A stretch of DNA of 64,000 nt from Rhizopus arrhizus (taxonomy: Eukaryota; Mucoromycota; Mucoromycetes; Mucorales; Rhizopodaceae). Of the stretch, positions 43,857 through 53,780 are shown piece by piece. Numbering within the stretch: position 1 is the first letter of the stretch; each line of letters opens with the position of its first letter. The DNA lies in NCBI GenBank assembly GCA_024220505.1, contig JAKZZE010000035.1, positions 248,001 through 312,000 of the forward strand, in the 5' to 3' direction. Under the pieces are notes generated by a model. The model was not told where the DNA came from and ran no database searches. It worked only from the letters and a program-made list of their open reading frames with translations. Position numbers and translations under genes: made by a program.

Positions 43857-45754
43857 TTGCTAATATGTATGTTATGTCTAGTTTCGCTATACGGTGAAGT
43901 GATAACAGAAACCAATTAATAGAAGACTGTAAAGACTATTAATGTACAATAACAACAAAGTTAACAATATAAACTAGTTCTTGACTTCAATTGCTTGAAC
44001 GTGCAAAAGAATTTACTCGGCACCCAAAATTAATTTTAGCGGGAAGAAAGCCTCTCGTTTATTACTTTACAACAATAGATACTTTGGAATAACATATTAA
44101 TATAAAGGTAATTGGGGAAAATATACAATTGTAAAGAGGATTATGGTGATTTTTGATAAATAAAGTATATGATGTATCAATTGAGTATTCGTCTTCATGT
44201 TGATTTTAATGGTGTTCTTTTCTGTTTAGTGTGCTGGCACATTGGGTGAATAATGCGTCCAGAGATCGTCTTCTTGATGTATCCTGTGAGGGTAGAAAAT
44301 AATAGGTAAGAAAAATAATGTCGGCCAATTGTGACGTGTATCTTTTCAATTCCCGATGCGGTGAAGCTGATTATTTTCCTTTCCCCTTATTTTCGTTTAC
44401 ATTTTCTTCAATAACGTCTGTTAGAGTTATCCAACCACACCGAAAAGCATACCATTCGAATCGCCATGAAAAGGAGCATCTTTTGAATACAAAATAAGCT
44501 TTAAAAATCACACTGCACATAATTGTTATTTACAAAGTATGATAGTCCTCAGATATACCTCAGTTAATCGGGATTTATCATATTTAATGCAGCGTTATTG
44601 CAGTATGCCAAGTTGAACCTGTTTACGTTGAATGTTAACTATTTCAGTGCGGTAACCAAGTATCACTGTTTGGCAACGCGCCGCTTCATTATTCTTTTAA
44701 CGACGAAACACAAGTATGATGCCTTTCTATTGGACCTTACATGCTTGCGTTTCTCTTTAATACCACTTCTTTATTGGCTTGTTACCTTTTCCTAATGCTT
44801 CCTTATTCGTCTGTTGCTCTTTAGCAATGCTTCCTTATTGGCTTATTATGGCTATATTTAGCTTTGGATGATTTATATTGGGAAATAAAATAGGCTTAAA
44901 ACACGGTATTATTGGTCAAAAATGTAGTTTTATTCATTTATTTTTGGGCTTTATTGCCATATTGATTATATATTATTGGTTCATTACAGTATTACAAAAG
45001 GGTAGGGGAAGGAGGGAAAGCGAGCAGGGGATCCATGGAAACGATCAAATAAAAAAATTCAAACGGTAGATGCAAAAAAAAAGGAAAATACGCTTACCTT
45101 GACCATAGAAGCAGCAAACAAAAGAGCGTAGTAAATAAAGCCCATAAAGAAAAGCACGCCAGTAGTAAAAAAAAATCCAAAGCTATAACAGGTTATAGAC
45201 AACAGGGAGCAACAGAAGCCAAAGCATCTAAAGTTGTGTAAAATAAAATATTAATAAAAGTAAACCATGATGTACTTGATTTATTTACCTTAAAGCTCTT
45301 TTACTAACAAAACAGGATGCCAAGACATCCATAAAGCTTCAGCCACGAACTAAAGGAAGCTAATTTTACTTTTAATAAAGATTACTGAAAGATATGAATG
45401 TATTTACCTTTTGAGCAGATATGCAAAGAACCAAAGTAACTACAGCAGCCATGAATACATGTATGAATGTCTACTACAGCATGTTAGAACTAAAGTTTTC
45501 TTTTTTTCTTTTTCTTTTTCTTTTTTTTTTTTTTTTTTTTTACTTACCTTGCGATAACCGGAGCGATGTTGAAAAAGGAAATTGCTGAACAGAAAGAAAA
45601 AAAAAGGAACAAAATTTCGAAAAGGAAATCTTTTTATTTTTATTTTTTTGCTATACTAAGACTGAGTTTCATTGTAAACTCGATGATATTTAAGAAAGAT
45701 TCAATTTTGATGCCAAGCTCACTTGTCTTTATTTCAAATTACTCTTATAACAAT
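43857..45754. other. Spacer between the two gene-family units
   Basis: No clear gene. A second copy of the CACTG end (CACTGCACATAATTGTTATT) lies at 44513, preceded by the same AATCA as at 41101, so another related element fragment may begin here; no partner end was found. On the minus strand four AAG|GTAAx donor-like sites occur at about 45096, 45292, 45409 and 45547, next to short hydrophobic frames; they may be exons of a decayed gene. Confidence 0.35.
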
Positions 45755-48722
45755 ATGTCTGATCGTGGTATTCAATTCAACCCTGCTCCTGCCAATGCTC
45801 GTGGCTCTAACTCTGTTGGGCAACCAATCGCTGTTCCTTCTCGTGCTGTTGTTCCTGAGCTTGCTTCAAGCGATGCCATTCCAGATAGCTTTGCCTATCC
45901 TAGGCCTGGTTTTCCTCCCATGACCCATGTTCAGAAGCGAATGCGCCAAGCCGAAGACATGGAGACTGATGAAGTATCTCTTTCTTTTTCCATTTACAGT
46001 AGCGGACAAAACTGGTGCACAAAACTTTTTTTTAGCTTTTAACTACCATTACCTGCTCATGGTAATTGCAATAGTCATGAAACTGTACTAGAAGGAGGAT
46101 ATACTAGTCATTGTAATCTATGTATGTTCTAAGCATGACATTGTTAAAACTGAGCGATAAGCGTGCTTTGAATTTATAAAATCTTATATTTTCTAAAAAC
46201 CGCAAAAGTGGCTAAGACCTTAGACTTTATATAATCATCTCATCTCTTGATATTATCGGATATTCTTCTTTGCATATGCTAATAATATGCGTGTATATCA
46301 TTTCCAATAAAAGAACCCGGCTCTTTAACTACTCTTTTCCAAAGATCATCGACCCTTTTTGATCTAGTGTCGCATCATCATACCTTTGCCATCAATTGCC
46401 ACCTGGCATGCTTAAGCGGACTTAGGCCGGGATTAGTGGCGGCTAAACTTGTAGCACAGAAGCGCTGTTATCAAATATTGAGTTTGTGACATGCGTTGAC
46501 TTGTGCCTTGTGTCATTGTCATACTGAAACGAGAGATTACGACGTTTTAGACTACTATACGCTAGGCTTTTGTGGTATGAAGTAAGCGAAATATATGTGT
46601 ATATTTATGAGTTCATTATACCATCGTATACCTGACACACATATTCTGGTCCTCAATATCTAATACAGCCTTAAAACATAACAGAGCAGCCAGCATGCTT
46701 CATTGTTTGATCACCGTGAAAAAATCGCTAAGGTTGCTCGACTTGCTTTCAATATTAGTGTATACTGTCTGCATCCATAATGTTCATATTTGTTTCATTG
46801 CTAAAGATAGAAGACTTCCAGCCCTCTATAGTATACAATGGCTTGTCGTGATACCACATTCATCGCTTTTTCCGACTTATACAGCTGATGAAATTCTTCG
46901 ATTCCTTACTTCCGGACTCAAAATCTAGCTTCCTACTGTGCCTTTAGACTGACAGTCTGCTAACACTGTATCTTAAGGTCCTCAAAATGTGCTGAGCATC
47001 AGGAACTGTGTGTAGCGGACCTTGTCCAAGCTCTAGGTTGATGACTGAACTAATAACTTTTCAGGCTAATAGCGGAATACCTTCATGATCACAAGACATT
47101 AAGTTTCTTTCTTCCCTCTTTCTCCTGTTGATTGTCCATTTAGAGATCCTTGTTACTCTAGAAATATCTGCTGTCGTACGAACTAGGCGTGTTCGAGATC
47201 TCAGAGTTTCGTTTTTACAGTTGCTTATTTTCTTAAACATATAAGGCTAGTACTTTGTTATAGTGAATAGGGTAAAAACAAAAGGGGGGGCTCAATGGGA
47301 AATACAAAATAAGTACAGTTTTATATATTTTTTAAGAGCTACTAGAATTTACTAATCTGCTGTGAAATCTGAAAGCAAACGGGAGAGATTTGGGGAAAAT
47401 TGAAAGAAGGCTAGACAAGCACTACATTTTTGGCGAAAATTGAAATATGCAAAAAATCACTAAAAATGACCTTATGCCTGGGGGATGTCCGGTACAGTTC
47501 CGGTTTACATAACATAATGTATATTTTGGACTGTCTTTCAGATGGTATATGCCACAAAAGTCGCAGACATATGGCGGAGATACAATGTTGATTTTAATTT
47601 TTGTGCACCAGTTTTGTCCGCTACTGTATATGGAGCTAAGAAAAGAAAATGATGGTTTGAAGGAGATGCTTCGAAAAGAGCAAGAGGAAAAGCAGGCCTT
47701 GCAAGTAGCATACAGCAAGCTCAAAGAAGCATACGATGAGCTTGAAGCAGAATCAGGCAAAGGCGCAAAGCCGATTGCTACTGCTGTCAAAGTAAGAACA
47801 TTAAAATTCAATTTTAAACAAATATACTAATCGCTTTTCTCTGAAATATAGGATGCTGTGAGAAATCACTACAACAACCTGCCGCCATCATCTCAATATG
47901 TTCTTGAAAAGCCTCTGAAGTCTGCTGAAAATCAAAGAGTATTTAAATTGCTGCAGGATTATGTGAATAGCCATTATTCATATAAAAATACCAACAACCG
48001 CGATTTGCGCAAGTACCTCGAGCGCCAATATTATACAAAGAAGGCGGGAATATCCACAGGTGAAGAGGAAGATCCAGTTGAAGAATTTATAAGAAAACGA
48101 AAAGCAGCAAAAGTCACCCGTAGAAGCGCTGTAAGTGCCACATAAAATATTGTAATCGCATAACTTTGTTTTTTAGAAAACAAGAGCTCGTAAGGCTATA
48201 TACGAGCAGTACAAGGATCAAGGCGTTTACGAAAGCTATCCAAACTGTGAGTATTTGCTTCAACAGCAATACATGTCTGAAGAAGAAGACATGTACAACA
48301 ATGAAACAATCGATAAGGTGGAGGAAATTCTTCTGGAGCAAAATCCAGATAGAATGGCTCCTTTTACTGAAAAGGAACGTATGTCTGTCTTGTGCAAGAA
48401 AACAGTTGATTATTTTGAAGTTCGCGTACCAAAGTACAGATCACCTGCTGTAAGTTTAATTAATATCTTTTTAAGCGCAATCAACTAATTATCCAATATT
48501 CAGTGTACCGAATTTTTTAAGCTGTTGGATGATCAGATAGCAAGTGACAAGGCAAAGAGGCAAAGAACTGGAAATAGCAGCATCCAATTTCTTCCTCGTA
48601 TACAAAGAAAATGCTCGTTGCCTGTTCCTGACTTCATCAAAAAAGAAAATATAACTGAAGAGAGTATCGCTTGGGCTTTTGGTGGTGAAATAGAGTTGGA
48701 TGAAATCAACTTGCTGTTTTAA
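45755..48722 (+). CDS. Copy 2 of unrecognised five-exon gene family (381 aa)
   Basis: Exons 45755-45973, 47636-47791, 47852-48130, 48177-48449 and 48504-48722; every exon is a multiple of three, so all introns are phase 0. I do not recognise the family. The N-terminus is Pro/Ala/Ser-rich (MSDRGIQFNPAPANARG). Exon 2 encodes a coiled coil (ELRKENDGLKEMLRKEQEE). Exon 3 is basic and helical (HYNNLPPSSQYVLEKPL, RDLRKYLERQYYTKK). Exon 4 continues RRSA-KTRARKAIYEQYK, then an acidic YMSEEEDMYNN and VRVPKYRSP; exon 5 has CTEFFKLLDDQIASDKAKR. A basic block, an acidic YMSxEE motif and a PxYRSxxxxxFFxxLD motif recall uncharacterised repeat-associated fungal proteins. Intron 1 holds a 1,630-bp Tc1-like insertion, but the coding exons are intact. 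Confidence 0.8.
45997..47626 (-). mobile_element. Tc1-like element copy C (1,630 bp) in intron 1 of gene copy 2
   Basis: Identical in length and ends to copies A and B; TA at 45995-45996 and 47627-47628. The relic transposase is on the minus strand. Its first bases CAG after TTTA create a strong-looking new 3' splice site (CCATTTACAG) directly after a pyrimidine tract of the host intron. Confidence 0.92.
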
Positions 48723-50036
48723 AAAAAAAAACTTGTGAAATAAATAAAACAAAAAAAAAATGAAAGCGGTGTTTAGATCTTTAAATTTAAATTTTTTTTT
48801 TTTACCTTTGTTTCATTCTAGATTTGGTTACAGATAAAATCAGTTTGCCGTTTGTATTGTGGTCTTTGAATCTTATTTTAGATTTCTGTTTGATGCTTTC
48901 CACCTTCGTCATATTTGGTCCACTTTTATTTTTTTTTTAATGAAAAAATTTCTAAAGTACTTTTTTTTAAAGCCCAAATTTAAAACACTCGTTTTTTTAT
49001 TCAAGTTTAAACAATACATTGAATGGAGATTCCTTTTGTAATGTCAATGCTGGGAATGTATTTTTTTTTTTTTTTTTTTCAAAAGTACTTAGTAACAATA
49101 TACTTTTTCTTTCGTTTTTTAACCTTTTCATAGAAATCTCAAGACGTGTAGCATAATAGACATTCATTCCGTTGCCGCCTTTTTTTTCTTTACTCTCAAA
49201 AAATAAAAATGATTATCAAAAATACTCTGTCTTTTTTATGCCGTGATCTTACTATTTAAAACATATCTTTTTCAGCTTTAAAACAAGTTTAACTTCTTTA
49301 GAGCCAAAAGAATCCTTCTTTTTTTATATATTTTATTCAATCTTTTAAATTTTCTACCATATTCACATTCTTTTTTTTTTTTGTTCCAATTTATAAACAC
49401 ATACTTTTATACTTATTATTATAGCGATATTATGCACTTATATAAGAGTTTCATCCCTCTTATTCATATGTGCCTCTTCACTCTTTCTTCTTTTTTTTTT
49501 TTTTTCTTTTGTTCATTAGTAACCAAAATAAATCTCCTTTTGTATTAAACAAAGTTTTTTTTTGTAAAATACGACATGAGAGCCGAAGAATGCTTGAAAA
49601 GAAAACGCCACGACTCAATCACTTGGATTTCCGAGCTTGTAGGCCAATAGAACTGTGTTTTCGATCTTTGTTGAAGTTAAAAAATATTGCACTGAAGTTG
49701 AAAAAGCATAGTCTTCCCAATTTGTAATCTTGTATGGCATCATGTAGCACAACAGAAAATTATTTATTTTTTTAAAAAATACAATGTCTTTTTATTCAAC
49801 AAACATATTATATACTTTTGATTATTTTTATAGATTTACAATCTATTTTTTTCAAGCTTTCTTCTGATATAAAAATCAGCTTTCTAACATTTAAATCCGA
49901 GTTCTCACTCATTTAATAGAATTACCACTATCAAAAAAGACCAACTTTATCAACTTGGATAACGGTGATTGGGTGCAGTGTCAAAAAGGAATCAAAGGCG
50001 ATCATCGACCAAAATCCGACTTTGTCAGAGCATCCA
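48723..50036 (+). other. Conserved non-coding 3' flank of the gene unit
   Basis: About 1.3 kb without a convincing gene, matched piecewise in copy 1 (31246-31346, 37689-38139, 39818-39984, 40558-41100, 43800-43856). The shared sequence stops at TTTGTCAGAG (50021-50030). It holds poly-T runs whose lengths differ between copies and therefore seem unstable. The short frame 49470-49727 spans one of these runs and is not supported. Confidence 0.7.
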
Positions 50037-50330
50037 TGTTAAAGATTTTGTTTATTGAGTGGCTACTGAGACTTTACTCTATGGAGCATAAGGTGTCTCG
50101 CCAGAAGTGCATAAATTTAAATAAAATTTGAAGTGGAGAAATAAAAAATAAAAAATTGTAAAAATAAAAAGGCGGGAGTGCAAAAAGGAAGCATTTTTCT
50201 TTTGCAAAAGAAAAAGCGAAAAAGAAATGAAATAAAAAGAAAAAAGAAATAAGAAATAAGAAACCAAACCACACAATAGAGGCCATGAGTCCGGAGAGCA
50301 GAAGACAAGAGAAGAGATAAGATTTACACC

Positions 50331-53300
50331 TTAGGATGAGTTGTTGGAAGAAGGAGATTGGAGCTTGTCGAGCAACAATCGTCCAGAGGTATCCGCTGCC
50401 TCATTGCAAAAACCGCCGTCAGGGTGACAGATACGGTCTATGTCCAAAAGAATAGAGCAAACTGCCGGCCACCAGACAGACCATCGTTCAGCAAGCTGAG
50501 GTGAAGGGTAGGCAGGAATGACTTTTGGCAATTGATTAATAACATAATCTAGTGGATTAGGTCTTGAACCAGGAGAGACTTGCAGACGGGACGCAACATT
50601 AAGGCAGACGATCAGATGAGATCTGGATGCGTTCGCAGAGCCACAGGAGCAAGGAGGAGGGCGACCAGGTAACCAACCCATACGCCAGCGCAAAAGTCTA
50701 CTTCGGTCAGAGTTCAACATGGGAAGAGTCAAGATAGGATCAACTCCAAGTTGTATTCGACATGCTGACAATAGTACAGGTGGTTTTGGAGCATTCAACT
50801 TTTTATGGAAAAATTGCTCTCGTAGTAGGAGTATAGATAACTTCACATTTTTGGATGTTGCAAAGTAGTCCAGTCGCTCAGAATTCGAGGAAAGGGCACC
50901 ACACAATGAGGGTTTCGTCCATATAGGATTAACTCGCGTCAAGGTGGGCCAGCGAAATCGCTTTGACTTTGGAGCAGTTTCTAGAAAAGAGAGCAGGGAG
51001 CCAAGTAGAGAATCGCTTTCAAGATGGTAAGCGCGTACAATGAACTTGAAACCGAGGATGTGAGCTCGTTCAGTCATTGACGGCAAATTGGTGATGTGCT
51101 TGAATACCGCGGTGGAAGTGGTCTTATGGCCACCAAAGGCAATACGCAGACAGAAATCTTGCCCTTTTTCCAGTAACTCCAGTTCTTTGACTGTGAAAAG
51201 GCATAGACATAGACCATACTCAAAGCAAGGGCGAACAAAGGTTGCATATAGTCTGCTTGAGGTGATACGAGAGAAAGAAGATGTCCGGAGACTTAGCACT
51301 TGAAGAGTGTTACGCATGGCGGCTAGACCAGAGGCGACATTGCGTTGAAGCAAGAGTTTAGTATCAATTGCACCCTTTATGGAAAAAGGAATACCAAGAT
51401 ACGTAAATGAGTTACTGGATGGAATTTCTGTACCATAGAGTTTGAGTGGGCGTGCACCATGTGCGTTGGGTGGATTAAGAACGACACATTTAGCCGGATT
51501 CCAGCGGTAACCAAGAGATCGAGAGTGGTTTTCGGCTGCACGAAGTAGTCGAGGCATGGTATCAGGTGCACCAATAATGACAACATCGTCAGCATACAGC
51601 AATGAGTTGAGCCAGAGGCCGGAATGTTCAAAACGTGGCATGGAATCAAACACACGAGACGAGGTAGGTATCGCAACAGAACGTAATACAGAGGGTAGAC
51701 CATTAATGTATATTGAATACAGAAAAGGAGAGAGGATGGAGCCTTGTAAGACGCCAGTGCGAGGCCAGAACGAGTTAGAAGAGTGACCACCAAGTAGGAC
51801 TTGAACACTTACATTGTCAAAGAGACTCTGTAGAATGCCAAGCATCGGTTCAGACACATGAGTTTCCAGTGCTCGCCAAATGACTGCACGGTCCACGGTA
51901 TCGTATGCTGACTTAATGTCAAGAAAGGCCAAGACAGGAGGTTCACCAAAATGATCTTCAGCATGCTGGCGGCATAGTTCATGGAGACAGAGGGCTTGAT
52001 CAAGGGCACTACGCCGACGGCGAAATCCACCTTGGACAATGTCCAAAGGAGGAGCCGAGTCTTCCAAGGAGCTTTGCAAACATAACTCAAGTAGCTTCCG
52101 CAAAATTGACGTCAGACTAATTGGCCTGAAGTTTGCTGGATCGAGGGGATCACCTTTCTTGTATATTGGAACTATCTGCGCAACGCACCATGACTTGGGG
52201 ACAGAGGACCATCGCCAGCAGAGCTGATAGAGAGCTGTTAAAACAGGAACAATATCTTTCACCACTGGGAGTAGCATCTCAGTCCTCAGCTGATCCACTC
52301 CAGGAGCTTTACGTCTGGAGAGACGACGCACCAGAGCTTCACGAACTGTCTCAATACCAATAGGGCAGGAAGAGTTACCAGTAGGATGGGGGCCATCAGG
52401 TATAGGTGGGGCTGGATATCTATTCTGAGGCAGGAAGGAGCCAGAAAAGACTTGACGAAAGTGATCAGCCATAACTTGGGCAGCCGCAGAAGTACCCTCA
52501 GGATGGGCAAATTGTGGTGTAGAGGTGCGGTTACGACGGATCTTGCGGATGATGGACGTGGTTTCGTGGAGAGGACCAGAGGACAATTTCTGGCAGAACT
52601 GTTTCCAAGTCGCTCGGCGTCGACGTTGGAGTGCCAATTTAAATCGTCTGCAAGCAGCAGTAAAAGTGTCCCAGCGCATTGCTTTTTCTACACCAGCAGC
52701 ACGTTTCCAATGTAGTCTACAGCGCTCGCGATAGTCAAATTCAAATTGTAAATCTGGTGTCCAGAACCATGCATTGTTTGTACTCTTGGGAGTACGACGG
52801 CCAACAGAATCATCAAGACAGGAGTGTATGATGTCAGTAAAGGCCGTAGCCAGTTCATCAAAGTCTGGTTTAGAATTGTAGCTCTCCCTACATGGATCAA
52901 GAAAAGTGAGTAAATGTTCTTTAAATGGTGTCATACGCTCACTAATGAACTTCCCATATAAACAGTCAGGCTCTAACATTCTACTAAGATTCCACACGAG
53001 CCGTGGATGTGTTGTGGACGGTGGTGGTGAGGTGGGCAAGACGCACGACAAGGTGACTGGATGGTGGTCAGATCCCATTGATAAGTCCTCACGAACCTGC
53101 AGCTGTGGATTGACTAGATCGTTGTAGCTGAGGAATAAGTCGATGATACTGGTATAGGCAAAGCCAGTATTCTCTCGACGAGCCTGTGAGCTGTATGTTG
53201 GGATACCAAAGGATAAGCGATGGTTCCAACAGATTAACCCTGATTCCATGATCCATTCCAACAATAAAGTGCCTCTGGTTGTGGTACGGTTATCTCCAAG

Positions 53301-53780
53301 TAAGGAGTGATGACGGGCATTGAAGTCACCGCACACAAAGGTATTTGTTTGGGAAGGATGAGTCTGTGTAGGCAGCGACTTGAGGATCTCAATTGCCTCG
53401 GTATCATTTAAAGAGGGCGGCAGATATACACAGTGGATCAGAAAGGAAGACACTTGGCAAGATAAAACATACGGGGAGACAGATGGAAAGTGCGTAACAT
53501 GGTAAGGAAATTTGGGATTGACAAGGAGTGTAATACCCATTTTACCACGATAGGTACCTTCGACTGGCTGGCCATATGTATGATATTGTTTCCAATCAGT
53601 TGGATAGCGCAGAGGAGGAAGTAGCCATGTTTCGGTCATAAAGATCATAGAAGAAGAAAGGAGTGAATCGGTAATTTGATAAACAGCTTGACGAGCAAGA
53701 CCATTTGAGTTCCATATTGTCATAGTAAGCATATTATTTAATTGGGCATAGGTTGGCATGTTGTTATTTATCTCACTCAT
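50331..53780 (-). CDS. LINE ORF2: endonuclease-reverse transcriptase
   Basis: An uninterrupted 1,149-residue frame starting MSEINNNMPTYAQ. The APE-type endonuclease occupies residues ~20-240 (WNSNGLARQA, MTETWLLPP, CGDFNARHHSLLG, MGSDHHPVTLSC), so the catalytic Glu, Asp-Asn and Ser-Asp-His are present. The reverse transcriptase follows: KKGDPLDPANFRPISLTS, LAFLDIKSAYDTVDR, TGVLQGSILSPFLYSIYIN, and the catalytic LLYADDVVIIGA. The C-terminal part has a Cys/His motif (PPCSCGSANASRSHLIVC). No RNase H domain is evident. The layout fits the Tad/I/Jockey-type group; the clade cannot be fixed by eye. Its ATG overlaps the ORF1 stop (ATGA). Confidence 0.93.
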   Translation of the reverse strand: MSEINNNMPTYAQLNNMLTMTIWNSNGLARQAVYQITDSLLSSSMIFMTETWLLPPLRYPTDWKQYHTYGQPVEGTYRGKMGITLLVNPKFPYHVTHFPSVSPYVLSCQVSSFLIHCVYLPPSLNDTEAIEILKSLPTQTHPSQTNTFVCGDFNARHHSLLGDNRTTTRGTLLLEWIMESGLICWNHRLSFGIPTYSSQARRENTGFAYTSIIDLFLSYNDLVNPQLQVREDLSMGSDHHPVTLSCVLPTSPPPSTTHPRLVWNLSRMLEPDCLYGKFISERMTPFKEHLLTFLDPCRESYNSKPDFDELATAFTDIIHSCLDDSVGRRTPKSTNNAWFWTPDLQFEFDYRERCRLHWKRAAGVEKAMRWDTFTAACRRFKLALQRRRRATWKQFCQKLSSGPLHETTSIIRKIRRNRTSTPQFAHPEGTSAAAQVMADHFRQVFSGSFLPQNRYPAPPIPDGPHPTGNSSCPIGIETVREALVRRLSRRKAPGVDQLRTEMLLPVVKDIVPVLTALYQLCWRWSSVPKSWCVAQIVPIYKKGDPLDPANFRPISLTSILRKLLELCLQSSLEDSAPPLDIVQGGFRRRRSALDQALCLHELCRQHAEDHFGEPPVLAFLDIKSAYDTVDRAVIWRALETHVSEPMLGILQSLFDNVSVQVLLGGHSSNSFWPRTGVLQGSILSPFLYSIYINGLPSVLRSVAIPTSSRVFDSMPRFEHSGLWLNSLLYADDVVIIGAPDTMPRLLRAAENHSRSLGYRWNPAKCVVLNPPNAHGARPLKLYGTEIPSSNSFTYLGIPFSIKGAIDTKLLLQRNVASGLAAMRNTLQVLSLRTSSFSRITSSRLYATFVRPCFEYGLCLCLFTVKELELLEKGQDFCLRIAFGGHKTTSTAVFKHITNLPSMTERAHILGFKFIVRAYHLESDSLLGSLLSFLETAPKSKRFRWPTLTRVNPIWTKPSLCGALSSNSERLDYFATSKNVKLSILLLREQFFHKKLNAPKPPVLLSACRIQLGVDPILTLPMLNSDRSRLLRWRMGWLPGRPPPCSCGSANASRSHLIVCLNVASRLQVSPGSRPNPLDYVINQLPKVIPAYPSPQLAERWSVWWPAVCSILLDIDRICHPDGGFCNEAADTSGRLLLDKLQSPSSNNSS

